Assembly: GCF_004768465.1 (NCBI RefSeq)
Contig: NZ_SRMF01000002.1
Coordinates: 225,606 to 289,605, forward strand
Origin: Natronospirillum operosum
GTDB lineage: Bacteria > Pseudomonadota > Gammaproteobacteria > Pseudomonadales > Natronospirillaceae
DNA length: 64,000 nt
Reading direction: 5' to 3'
How positions within the stretch are numbered: position 1 is the first letter of the stretch; each line of letters begins with the position of its first letter. This document shows, piece by piece, positions 8,454-17,561 of this stretch. The position numbers were made by a program, and so were the translations under genes. The notes under the pieces are model-generated. The model was not told the origin of the DNA, did not search any database, and saw only the letters and a list, made by a program, of their open reading frames with translations.

Positions 8454-9398
8454 ATGAGCGAATTGTCCAGCGAAAGCCTTGAATGGCTGTGGGACTTCGA
8501 CAAACAGAAACCCCATGTCCGCCACTGGCCCGCCATCACTCAGGGCGCGGTCCATATTCACGATGTCTCTGATCTGTCGGAACTGCGCCGTGCTGCGGCC
8601 AATGTCACCGATGTCGACCAGTGGAGCGACACCTGGCAACGCCTGATGCCCACCGAACAGATCAGCGTTGCGGTCGACACCCTGGCCGACATGATCGATC
8701 ACAACCGCGAAGGCTGCCTGGGCGAGGCCGCCAACCTGAAGGGTTACAGTGAGTCCGTGTTTGCCCTGGCCCGCGGCGAGGTGCTGACCTCACTGCCGTT
8801 CCCTGCGCGGCTGGCCTTGTTGAGCGACGGTCTCGCCACCATCGAAACCGAAGAGCATGAACATGATGTGCGGGCCAGCCTGGAAGAGCTGACGGTATCC
8901 GACCTGCAGATGCTGGCCCGTCAGTCCGAGCGCATTCCGCAACGGTTGCGCAAGGCCGAGCTGATCGACGCTCTGGTCGCCGCCGAAGACAACGGCGAGA
9001 TAGAACTGCCACTGGGCGATATTTCACCGGCGCCGCCGCTGCATGGCTGGCTGGAAGGTCTGGTGCAGCAGTATGTGCGTTCATTGCATGACAGCCTGTC
9101 GCATCCGGTCTACCCACGCGCGTTCAGAGAAGCCGTATGGCGCCAGGCCATTGAGCAGGCCTCCATTGACGCCCTGCGGCGCGCCCTGGAGCTGGAATAC
9201 TGGGAAGTGCTGTCAGCCGGTGTCGAAGAGACGGAAGCCGATGACGACGCGGAACTGGCTGCCGATGGCTACAACATCCGCGCCGAAGCTCGCCCTGCCG
9301 CCGGCCCGTGGGAGCCCGGTATTGCGAAAGATGACCGCGACACTGCCATCATGTGGCTGGCGGTGGGCCTGCTGGCTGTGGGCTGGCTGTTTTTCTGA
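8454..9398 (+). CDS. Hypothetical tail-anchored acidic protein
   Basis: I do not recognise the family. The product is 314 residues from the ATG at 8454 (AGGGAG 7 nt upstream); an in-frame ATG at 8382 gives an implausible basic extension. It is acidic and mostly helical. A segment near residues 140-190 (DLQMLARQSERIPQRLRKAEL) resembles a SAP- or Rho-N-like helical motif used in nucleic-acid binding, a weak suggestion only. The last 18 residues (WLAVGLLAVGWLFF) form one membrane helix ending at the C-terminus, so the body should face the cytoplasm. It lies 63 nt before ectC on the same strand. Confidence 0.75.
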   Translation: MSELSSESLEWLWDFDKQKPHVRHWPAITQGAVHIHDVSDLSELRRAAANVTDVDQWSDTWQRLMPTEQISVAVDTLADMIDHNREGCLGEAANLKGYSESVFALARGEVLTSLPFPARLALLSDGLATIETEEHEHDVRASLEELTVSDLQMLARQSERIPQRLRKAELIDALVAAEDNGEIELPLGDISPAPPLHGWLEGLVQQYVRSLHDSLSHPVYPRAFREAVWRQAIEQASIDALRRALELEYWEVLSAGVEETEADDDAELAADGYNIRAEARPAAGPWEPGIAKDDRDTAIMWLAVGLLAVGWLFF

Positions 9399-9461
9399 AA
9401 CCGACAGGGCCGGATGTGCTACACTTTGGCGCCTGATTAACGGCTTTCGGAGATTATCCGC

Positions 9462-9851
9462 ATGAAAATTGTACGTCTGGAGAACATTGTCGGCACCGAG
9501 CAGGAAGTGGAAGGGCCGGGCTGGGTCAGCCGCCGCTTGCTGCTGAAGAAGGATGGCATGGGCTTTTCATTCCATGAAACCATTATTCCGGCCGGGGCTG
9601 AGCTGCATCTCTGGTACAAGAATCATCTGGAAGCCGTCTATTGTGTCGCCGGCAACGGCAGTATCGAAGACAAGGCCACCGGTGAAGTCCACCCGATCAA
9701 GGACGGCACTCTGTATGCGCTGGACAAGCATGACCAGCATATCCTGCGTGGCGGCACCGAAGACATGCGCCTGATCTGCACCTTCAATCCGCCGGTTACC
9801 GGCCGTGAAGTCCACGACGAAGACGGGTCCTATACGCTGGTCACGGACTGA
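9462..9851 (+). CDS. ectC: Ectoine synthase, orphan copy
   Basis: At 129 residues this is a full-length EctC cupin. EctC cyclises N-gamma-acetyl-diaminobutyrate to the compatible solute ectoine. The residues that bind the catalytic iron in characterised EctC (E57, Y85, H93) fall at exactly those positions here, as do W21, R25, Y52 and H55. It therefore looks active. The partner genes ectA and ectB, and usually ask, are absent on both sides, so this is an orphan ectC. Such copies are known in Pseudomonas syringae, where the precursor must come from elsewhere. Whether ectAB exist outside this window cannot be told. Confidence 0.95.
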   Translation: MKIVRLENIVGTEQEVEGPGWVSRRLLLKKDGMGFSFHETIIPAGAELHLWYKNHLEAVYCVAGNGSIEDKATGEVHPIKDGTLYALDKHDQHILRGGTEDMRLICTFNPPVTGREVHDEDGSYTLVTD

Positions 9852-9876
9852 ACCCGCGCCGCGTATGCACCACAGG

Positions 9877-9899
9877 CGCCGGGCAGTCTCTGCCCGGCG
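9877..9899. terminator. Bidirectional hairpin between ectC and yhiN
   Basis: CGCCGGGCA (9877-9885) pairs perfectly with TGCCCGGCG (9891-9899) around a 5-nt loop, midway between two convergent genes. No T-tract follows on either side, so it may act on both mRNAs as a 3' stem. Confidence 0.55.
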
Positions 9900-9908
9900 T
9901 CAGCACCG

Positions 9909-11114
9909 CTACACCACCTCTCCTGCCGCTTGGCCCGATGACCAGGCCCACTGAAAATTGTAGCCGCCAAGATGGCCGGTCACATCCAGTACCTCGCCGA
10001 TGAAATACAACCCCGAGTGCAACCCGCTGGCCATGGTGCGGGATGAGATATCGTCTGTCGACAGGCCACCCAGCGTTACCTCTGCCGTGCGATACCCTTC
10101 GGTACCCGCAGGCTGAAACGCATAGGCGTGCACCCGCGTACGGAGCCGGGTAACCTGCTCGCCGTCAAGATCAGCCAGCCGCAGTTGCCCCAGGTCACCG
10201 GCCAGCCAGTCCGCCACACGGCGCGGCAGGTCCTGGCCCAGCCAGTTGACCAGCGTCTGACGCCCCTGTTGCTGCCGGGCCGAATGCCATTGCGCCAGCA
10301 GGTCGCCGTGCGGCCACCAGTTGATGAAAACCGTCTCTCCGGGTTGCCAGTAGTTGGAGATCTGCAGCGCCACCGGCCCACTGAGCCCACGATGCGTGAA
10401 CAGCACATCGCCGGTCCAGTCCCGGGCTGACACGGACAGCGTGGCCGGCAGCGACACGCCGGACAGCGGTGCCCAGCCTGCCCGGTCCTCTGGATGCGCG
10501 GTATAGGGCACCAGAGACGCCCTGTAGGTTACCAGTTCATGCCCCATGGATTCGCCCCAGCGCATGCCCCAGTCGGTCGCGCCCAGAGTGGGAATGCTCG
10601 GGCCGCCGGTGGCAATCACCAGCGATTCGGCTACCCATATTCCCTGATCGGTTTGCACCACCCAGCCTTCCTCTTTCCGGCTGACGGCCGTAACCTCGGT
10701 GCGCAGCCGCAGTTGCACTCCGACCGCCTCGATCTCCTGCAGCAGCATATTGAGAATATCCTTGCTGCTGTGATCACAGAACAGCTGGCCATCCGCCTTC
10801 TCGTGCCAGGCTATGCCGTGTTCCGACACCAGGCTGATAAAGTCCCATTGGGTATAGCGACTCAGGGCAGATTTGCAGAAATGCGGATTGCGCGACAGGA
10901 AATGCTCCGGCTGCACATCCAGATTGGTGAAGTTGCAACGCCCGCCGCCGGACATCAGGATTTTCTTGCCGGGCTTGTTGGCACGCTCCAGCACCGTCAC
11001 CCGACGGCCCCGCTGCCCGGCCACCCGGGCACACATCAGTCCGGCGGCACCGGCACCGATCACAAGCACGTCCGCGGCCTGCTGTCGCGAGCGGGTCTGA
11101 GGGGGCAATATCAT
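9909..11114 (-). CDS. NAD(P)/FAD-dependent oxidoreductase, YhiN/HI0933 family
   Basis: A 401-residue flavoprotein from the ATG at 11114. The N-terminal dinucleotide motif VIGAGAAGLMCARVAGQRG (residues about 15-33) and GKKILMSGGGRCNFTN are diagnostic of the HI0933-like family; the C-terminal GEVLDVTGHLGGYNFQWAW segment closes the FAD site. The substrate is not established for this family; proposals include an RNA-modifying or aminoacetone-type role without proof. The upstream in-frame extension to 11300 is low-complexity in character and is rejected. It is convergent with ectC. Confidence 0.9.
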   Translation of the reverse strand: MILPPQTRSRQQAADVLVIGAGAAGLMCARVAGQRGRRVTVLERANKPGKKILMSGGGRCNFTNLDVQPEHFLSRNPHFCKSALSRYTQWDFISLVSEHGIAWHEKADGQLFCDHSSKDILNMLLQEIEAVGVQLRLRTEVTAVSRKEEGWVVQTDQGIWVAESLVIATGGPSIPTLGATDWGMRWGESMGHELVTYRASLVPYTAHPEDRAGWAPLSGVSLPATLSVSARDWTGDVLFTHRGLSGPVALQISNYWQPGETVFINWWPHGDLLAQWHSARQQQGRQTLVNWLGQDLPRRVADWLAGDLGQLRLADLDGEQVTRLRTRVHAYAFQPAGTEGYRTAEVTLGGLSTDDISSRTMASGLHSGLYFIGEVLDVTGHLGGYNFQWAWSSGQAAGEVV

Positions 11115-11417
11115 GATGCAGTAACCAGAAAAATCGGGGCAGTCAGGCCTGCCCCGCTTGTTCGGACAGATCTGCACCACCGGTTGAAAACTACCGGCAA
11201 GGATACTTGGTCTGATTGACAAAAAGTAGACGCCAGATCCAGCACGTCCGGACTCCATTCGACATACGGCAAATGAGAGCGGACCCTGAGCAAAATCCAT
11301 CGGATTGCGGTTACTTGCTGATCCCCAGTACTATACCCAAGGATAGGGTTTTTACGGCACTGACAGCAGCGTCAGTCAGACTCCCCTTCTGTCTTTAAGT
11401 GGTCAAGGATCGAACGA
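11115..11417. other. Intergenic region between yhiN and the giant helicase gene (303 bp)
   Basis: This holds the divergent promoters of yhiN and the helicase gene. I see a TTGACA at 11216-11221 without a matching -10, a TATACC at 11332-11337, and a small inverted repeat CTGAC/GTCAG at 11360-11375 that could be an operator. There is no tRNA, integrase remnant or clear attachment repeat. GC content falls noticeably towards the helicase start. Confidence 0.5.
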
Positions 11418-14400
11418 GTGTCGAGTTTCACACCAAAAGCCTTGGTTGTAGATTTGGAGACCAAGCCTCAAAGCAGTTCACCAGCGACCAGTATTTTCAT
11501 GCTTGCCGGTTTGCGCCCGGACACCGGACGCCAGCTCGAGCTTTCAGTCACCCACAAAACCCCTTTGAACTATTGCCTGAAGTCGCTTGACCGTCTGACA
11601 GAGGGAGCAAGCTTTGTTCTTGGGCACAACGTATTACGGCATGACCTGCCAGTGCTATCAACTGCGAAGCCAGACCTGTCTTTATTGCAGCTTCCTGTCA
11701 TTGATACGCTAAACCTCTCACCGTTGGCTTTTCCGAAGAACCCTTATCATCGTCTTGTAAAAGACTACAAGTTGGTTCGTGAGAGCCTCAACTCCCCACT
11801 CAAGGACTGCGTATCAACCCTGAAGCTGTTCAGTGATCAGCGTGATGCATTCTTGCAACTGGCTGAACAGAAGAAGTCTGAACTTCTGTGTTACCAGAGC
11901 CTGCTGGCCCCTGCAGTTGGACCAGGGTTGGGCAACTTTATGGCCACGCTAACGGGCCGACAACCATTGCCCCTGCAGGCGGCAGCCGAATTACTACCTG
12001 AGATACTGGCAGAGTCAGACCCTGCTGCCGACAGAAACCTCAAGGTTTGTCGGGCCCGCCTGGAACGGATCATGGCTGATGACATCTATCAGGCCAGTTT
12101 GCAACAGCCACTGGCCTATGCCCTGGCCTGGCTTCGGGTCTCAGGCGATAACTCAGTCTTGCCGCCCTGGGTGTACCATCAGTTCCCTGATACAGAGCGT
12201 CTGCTGCATGAACTGCGTGATATCCCCTGTGATCGGCCAGATTGCCAATACTGCCAAACGACCCACAATCCAGAGAAGGAACTCCAGCGGTACTTTGGCT
12301 TCCCCGATTTTCGATATGACGAACAAGGAACCAGTCTGCAAAGAGAGATCGTAGCAGCAGGTATGAGTGGCAAGAATGTACTTGCCGTGCTGGCGACGGG
12401 AGGGGGGAAATCTCTTTGCTACCAGTTACCTGCCTTGAATCGCTACTACCGCAACGGAAACCTGACAATCATCATTTCACCCTTGCAATCACTGATGAAA
12501 GATCAGGTCGATGGCCTGGCAGCTAACAACATTGGTTGCGCTGCTGCGCTGAATGGTCTCTTGTCCATGCCTGAACGAGCTGACGTGTTGGAACAGATTC
12601 AAATGGGCGACGTCGGCATACTGCTCCTGTCACCAGAGCAGTTCCGCAACAGAACTTTTCAGCGAGCCATTTCTAACCGAAGAGTTGGGGCCTGGATCTT
12701 TGACGAGGCCCACTGCCTTTCCAAGTGGGGTCATGATTTCCGGCCCGACTATCTGTATGCGGCTCGTTTTATCCGCGAATTCACCGCCAGTGGAAAGATG
12801 GCACCCATTGGCTGCTTCACTGCTACCGCCAAACCGGATGTACTGAAAGACATCGAGAACCATTTCCATGAAGAGTTGAATATCAAATTCGAAACCTTCA
12901 TCGGCACCCACGAACGCCCCAACCTCTCTTTCGAGGTCATGCCGTGCGAGAAGCCAGAGAAACAACGCAGAACCTTGGACCTTCTGAACGATGAACTTTC
13001 CGGCATTGAAGATGGCGCTGTAGTGTTTGTATCCAGTCGCAAACGGACTGAAGAGTACGCCGAGTTCATATCCAGCCAGGGTTGGGCATGTCAACACTAC
13101 CATGCCGGCCTTGATCCCAATGAAAAGAAGGATATTCAGGACGCGTTCAAGACTGGCCAACTGCGCATAATAGTCGCCACCAACGCTTTTGGGATGGGCG
13201 TAGACAAATCAGACATTCGACTGGTTATTCATGCTGATATCCCCGGCTCTCTGGAAAACTATCTTCAAGAGGCTGGTCGAGCTGGCCGAGACCAGCAACA
13301 GGCCCGCTGTGTGTTGCTCTATTGTCCAGACGACATCGAAACACAGTTCGGACTGGCACAGACCTCTCGCCTGAGCTTCAACGACATTCAACAGATATAC
13401 CGAAAACTGCGTCGAGAGAGCCAACGCCGGAAGAACGAACCATTGGTCATTACTTCAGGTGAGATCCTGCAGGATGAAGATGTGGAAACACAATTCAATC
13501 ATGATGACCGTGACGCAGCCACGAAAGTCAGCACTGCCGTTTCCTGGCTGGAGAAGGGACAGTACCTGGTTCGTGATGCCAACGTAACCCGTATTTTTGC
13601 CGCTAAACTACAAAAGACCTGGCCCCAAATACAAAAAATACTAGACGCTGCCGCCCTACCCATGCGCAAGCGCCAGGAATTCGAGTCCATTCTCAACTTT
13701 ATTAAGGCGTCACCAGCGGATGAACGGGTGACTACTGATCAGTTGACTGACCTCACCGGACAAACAACTGAAGAGGTCGTGGCTTCTTTACAAAGCCTGG
13801 AGGCGTTGGGCGTACTGACCAGTGATACACGGATTACCATGTACCTGCGCCACGGTGTAGACAGCTCGTCCCGGAAACGCTTGCAGCAGATACTCACCCT
13901 CGAAAAAGCCCTGTTCCAAGTCCTCACGGAAGTAGCTCCAGATGCCGACTCGGGGGAGTGGCAAGACGTCAGTCTTAATGAACTAACCAGCCGTTTACGA
14001 GATGAAACAAATATCCCAGAACTGATCCCTCCTCAGGTGCTGCAACTTCTGAAGAGCTTATCCAGGGATCGCTCAACCTCTTCCAGCCAGCGCAGTAGTT
14101 TTGAACTCAGAATAATCAACCGTGACTACCTGAAGATCAAAACGCTCGGTGCCCTCAGGTGGCAGCAACTGGCAAAACTTGGAGAAAAGAGGCGTGAGTT
14201 GGCCGGTGTGCTCATGGAGTTCCTGATACAACGGATCCCGGATGGAGTCAGGGGTAAAGACCTCATGGTCGACACCACCTTTGGGGGTCTGCAAAAATGC
14301 ATTGCAGATGATATTGCGCTGTCTGCAAGGATACCGCACGACCAGCGTCGCAAGGCAGTAGAGCACGTGCTGCTGTATTTGCACCAGTCTGATGTACTGG

Positions 14401-16538
14401 TACTGAACCATGGCATGGCGGTAATGCGTCACGCCATGACTATCAGTGTCAATGAGCAAAAAAACCGCTATCTAAAGAGCGATTTCACTCGACTGGAGGA
14501 GCACTATCAAGAACGTCTGATACAGGTGCACGTCATGCGAGAGTATGCCTTACGTGCACTTGAGGAAATGGCTGAAGCCTTGAAACTGGTGCTCGACTAC
14601 TTCAGCACCAATAATGACCAGTTTCTACAGCGTCATTTCGCCGGACGTGAGGATATTCTGCAACGCGCTACCAGTGAGGAATCGTGGCAGTCCATAGTCG
14701 ATCCGCTAAGTGACCAACAGCGGCCCGCAGTAGTCGATGATGAAGACCGAAACCGGCTCGTGCTGGCCGGCCCTGGTTCCGGTAAAACCCGGGTTATAGT
14801 GCATCGCGTTGCTTACTTGTTGCGGGTGCGCAGAGTGCCAGCAAACGCAATTGTAGTGTTATCGTTCAATCGACATGCTGCTAACGAAATCCGAAAGCGC
14901 CTGCACAATCTGGTGGGACAAGATGCCTACGGGGTTACTGTACTCACCTACCACAGCCTGGCCATGAGACTGACTGGCACCCGATTTGAACGTGATGAGC
15001 AGATCGACGAAAAACGATTGCAATCCATACTGCGCCAAGCGGCAGACTTGCTTGGTGGCCAGCAGCACGTGGCTGATGGAGAGGATAGCCTGCGCGAACA
15101 GCTACTGCGTGGCTACCGGTTTATATTGGTCGATGAATATCAGGACATTGATGATCTTCAATATCAGTTGGTCAGTGCACTGGCTGGGCGTCACAGAGAC
15201 GAGGAAGATCGACTCTGCATACTGGCTGTGGGCGACGACGATCAGAACATCTATGCTTTTCGAAAGACGAGCAATGAATATATTGAGCGCTACCAGGTAG
15301 ATTATCAGGCTGAAGTTTTGTATCTGGTCGAGAACTATCGATCCAGCGGCCATATCATCGAAGCGGCAAACCGCTTAATTGCACAAAACACAGGTAGACT
15401 CAAACAGGATCAACCGATCACCATTGACAGCGGCCGGCGACACATACCTTGCGGAGGGCGTTGGTCCAACGTACCAGATTTGCATAACGGCCAAGTGGTG
15501 AGATTGGAAGTCCCTGCCAAAGATGCGCCAACTGGAAACCTGCAGGCACAAATCGCGATGCAGTGGCTACAGCGCCTTCGCGACAATGGAGCCAAAGACT
15601 GGTCCGATTTCTCCGTATTGGCACGCAGCCACAAATTCCTGTTGCCGTTACAGGCATGGTGCGAGCAGCAGGATATCCCCTACTTCATGAGCGCAGAGAA
15701 AGATCAGGGGTCCTTGTTGACACGCAATCGCACTTTCGTGCAGTTGGTGGACTGGCTAAGACAGGAAACCACAGCAATAGATTCAGACCGGTTGAATTCG
15801 CTGGTAAAAGCACTGAATGCTGATACCAATTGGTCAACACTAATGACTGATGTACTGGCCAATTTTAGAGGAGAATTTGGTACTGCTGAGGTTCAAAACC
15901 AAATCATTGTGGATTGGCTTTACGACTACTTTCGCGAGATCCGTCAACGTCCAAGCCCAGGACTGTTTCTAGGCACCACACACTCTGCCAAAGGGCTTGA
16001 GTTTAAGCATGTTGTGATATTGGACGGAGACTGGAGGACCGATGCAGCGACTCTGGAGGAACAGCGACGCCTCTATTACGTTGGGATGACTCGGGCAGAA
16101 CAAACTCTGGCTCTTTGTGAATTTTCCGAAGATAACCTGTTGTTGGGTGCGCTCCGCACACTGACAGAACAGGAAGCATGGGAGGGCCACTATCTGCCGG
16201 AACTGGAAAAGCGATATCGAGTAATGACTCTGAAAGAAGTAGACATCGGATTTGCAGGCCGTCTTGCTGCATCTGACAAAATTCATGACAGTCTTAAAAA
16301 ACTGCAGCCAGGCGACCCGCTTAAGCTCAGGCAAGACGGTGAACGATTTGCTATTCTGGATGAAAATGGCAATCAGGTGGGCCGCACCACCAAGGCCTTC
16401 GAACTGGGAGGACAGATGGAGTCCGCATGTGTCGCTTCCATTGTCATTCGATACACTGCGGACTCTGAAGAAGCCTATCAGGCTCACTGCCAAGTTGAAC
16501 GCTGGGAAGTAGTCCTGCCAAGACTGGTGTTGGTCTGA
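11418..16538 (+). CDS. Exonuclease-RecQ-UvrD fusion helicase (1706 aa)
   Basis: Three nucleic-acid enzymes are fused in one chain. Residues about 5-140 resemble a DEDD exonuclease (D12-x-E14, D76 in GHNVLRHD, H111 and D130). A Cys/His cluster follows (C271, C276, C279, H283). Residues about 300-640 are a RecQ helicase: ATGGGKS near 325, DEAH at 429, QEAGRAGRD near 615. A winged-helix-like stretch lies near 770-815. Residues about 1110-1580 are a UvrD helicase: GPGSGKT near 1120, DEYQD at 1239, HSAKGLEF near 1522, YYVGMTRAE near 1553. The RQC/HRDC part of normal RecQ is not recognisable. The start is a GTG with AAGGAT 7 nt upstream. GC content and codon use differ from the flanks, suggesting transfer. 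A role in DNA repair or defence is inference. Confidence 0.93.
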   Translation: MSSFTPKALVVDLETKPQSSSPATSIFMLAGLRPDTGRQLELSVTHKTPLNYCLKSLDRLTEGASFVLGHNVLRHDLPVLSTAKPDLSLLQLPVIDTLNLSPLAFPKNPYHRLVKDYKLVRESLNSPLKDCVSTLKLFSDQRDAFLQLAEQKKSELLCYQSLLAPAVGPGLGNFMATLTGRQPLPLQAAAELLPEILAESDPAADRNLKVCRARLERIMADDIYQASLQQPLAYALAWLRVSGDNSVLPPWVYHQFPDTERLLHELRDIPCDRPDCQYCQTTHNPEKELQRYFGFPDFRYDEQGTSLQREIVAAGMSGKNVLAVLATGGGKSLCYQLPALNRYYRNGNLTIIISPLQSLMKDQVDGLAANNIGCAAALNGLLSMPERADVLEQIQMGDVGILLLSPEQFRNRTFQRAISNRRVGAWIFDEAHCLSKWGHDFRPDYLYAARFIREFTASGKMAPIGCFTATAKPDVLKDIENHFHEELNIKFETFIGTHERPNLSFEVMPCEKPEKQRRTLDLLNDELSGIEDGAVVFVSSRKRTEEYAEFISSQGWACQHYHAGLDPNEKKDIQDAFKTGQLRIIVATNAFGMGVDKSDIRLVIHADIPGSLENYLQEAGRAGRDQQQARCVLLYCPDDIETQFGLAQTSRLSFNDIQQIYRKLRRESQRRKNEPLVITSGEILQDEDVETQFNHDDRDAATKVSTAVSWLEKGQYLVRDANVTRIFAAKLQKTWPQIQKILDAAALPMRKRQEFESILNFIKASPADERVTTDQLTDLTGQTTEEVVASLQSLEALGVLTSDTRITMYLRHGVDSSSRKRLQQILTLEKALFQVLTEVAPDADSGEWQDVSLNELTSRLRDETNIPELIPPQVLQLLKSLSRDRSTSSSQRSSFELRIINRDYLKIKTLGALRWQQLAKLGEKRRELAGVLMEFLIQRIPDGVRGKDLMVDTTFGGLQKCIADDIALSARIPHDQRRKAVEHVLLYLHQSDVLVLNHGMAVMRHAMTISVNEQKNRYLKSDFTRLEEHYQERLIQVHVMREYALRALEEMAEALKLVLDYFSTNNDQFLQRHFAGREDILQRATSEESWQSIVDPLSDQQRPAVVDDEDRNRLVLAGPGSGKTRVIVHRVAYLLRVRRVPANAIVVLSFNRHAANEIRKRLHNLVGQDAYGVTVLTYHSLAMRLTGTRFERDEQIDEKRLQSILRQAADLLGGQQHVADGEDSLREQLLRGYRFILVDEYQDIDDLQYQLVSALAGRHRDEEDRLCILAVGDDDQNIYAFRKTSNEYIERYQVDYQAEVLYLVENYRSSGHIIEAANRLIAQNTGRLKQDQPITIDSGRRHIPCGGRWSNVPDLHNGQVVRLEVPAKDAPTGNLQAQIAMQWLQRLRDNGAKDWSDFSVLARSHKFLLPLQAWCEQQDIPYFMSAEKDQGSLLTRNRTFVQLVDWLRQETTAIDSDRLNSLVKALNADTNWSTLMTDVLANFRGEFGTAEVQNQIIVDWLYDYFREIRQRPSPGLFLGTTHSAKGLEFKHVVILDGDWRTDAATLEEQRRLYYVGMTRAEQTLALCEFSEDNLLLGALRTLTEQEAWEGHYLPELEKRYRVMTLKEVDIGFAGRLAASDKIHDSLKKLQPGDPLKLRQDGERFAILDENGNQVGRTTKAFELGGQMESACVASIVIRYTADSEEAYQAHCQVERWEVVLPRLVLV

Positions 16539-16557
16539 GCTCTTTAGACCAGTAGCC

Positions 16558-17508
16558 TCAACTGTGCCGGTACAAAAACCTGATAACAGGTTGCTCCACG
16601 GTCGGCAGCAGATAGAGCGGTATCTGGCCAATGGCAAACACCGCCAGGGCTTCCAGCGGCAACTGATCATTCAGTGTGATGTAGAGCAGACCCAGGTTGG
16701 CCTGCCCCGAGATCAGGCCAACGGCCAGGGCGGTCGGCCGAGTCACCGCGACGAACAGCAATGAGCCCAGCAGGTTGAGGCCATAAACCACCAGCGTGAT
16801 TGCCAACAGTGCACCCAGCATCTGCCCCGGATTCTCCAGCACAAGGGCAGTGATGCCATCCATGATGCCGACGATGAACAGACCGACAAAGGCGACCGCA
16901 ACGCCATCGAACAGATCAGCATGCTGGTCGATGTGCGCCTGACCGCGCCAGCGCTTGAGCAGAAAGGCACCGCCGAAGGCCAGCAGCACGATGCCGCCCA
17001 GGCGCAGCATGAACTCGGTCAGCGCAATGTCCAGTTCAAGCCCCAGCAGCAACAGCGCCAGCGGCGGCAACGTGAGCGGGCACAGCAGCAGGGTCAGCAG
17101 GGTACCGACCACGGCGAGATGACCGTCCAGTCGCAGCAGCAGCGCCAGCGCACCACAGGCCGTGATTGGCGGTGCCGCAGCAGCCAGTACCAGCGCCATG
17201 GACAACTCGTCCGGCAATGCCACCCCTTGCAGGACCAGCCAGACGACCACCGGAGATACCGTCAGGACCCACAGACTCAGCAACAGCATCAGCGGCCAGC
17301 GCTTCAGCATCAGCCACTGGCCGGACCACTCCAGCCGGGCGATGGAAATCATCAGCGGTATGACAAAGGCGGGGTACAGCCATGCCTGCAGGGCCGCAGC
17401 TAGGCCTGGCCACACCAGACCGAGCACGATACAGCCGGGCAGAATCAGGGCCGCCCGCGAGCGCAGGCTGGCCAGACACCGAGAGGCGAACCGGAGCAGA
17501 GACATCAT
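16558..17508 (-). CDS. Bile acid:sodium symporter (BASS)-like membrane carrier
   Basis: A 316-residue, almost wholly hydrophobic protein with about nine or ten predicted membrane helices. The arrangement, the APPITACGA segment in the middle of the first half (about residue 110) and the SGQANLGLLYI segment in the second half (about residue 265) fit the BASS/ACR3 superfamily of Na+-coupled organic-anion carriers. It follows the MarR-like regulator by 53 nt on the same strand and may be the last gene of the TRAP operon. The substrate is unknown; given the neighbours, a carboxylate or amino-acid derivative is plausible. It is convergent with the giant helicase gene 19 nt away. Confidence 0.75.
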   Translation of the reverse strand: MMSLLRFASRCLASLRSRAALILPGCIVLGLVWPGLAAALQAWLYPAFVIPLMISIARLEWSGQWLMLKRWPLMLLLSLWVLTVSPVVVWLVLQGVALPDELSMALVLAAAAPPITACGALALLLRLDGHLAVVGTLLTLLLCPLTLPPLALLLLGLELDIALTEFMLRLGGIVLLAFGGAFLLKRWRGQAHIDQHADLFDGVAVAFVGLFIVGIMDGITALVLENPGQMLGALLAITLVVYGLNLLGSLLFVAVTRPTALAVGLISGQANLGLLYITLNDQLPLEALAVFAIGQIPLYLLPTVEQPVIRFLYRHS

Positions 17509-17561
17509 GCGCTGTGATCACTTCTCACGGTCATCCTCCGTTCTCTTTGTCGTCAGGCGAG

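Noticed and set aside
11115-16557. Attachment sites or an integrase bordering the helicase islet
   Set aside because: No direct repeats, tRNA end or integrase remnant could be seen on either side.
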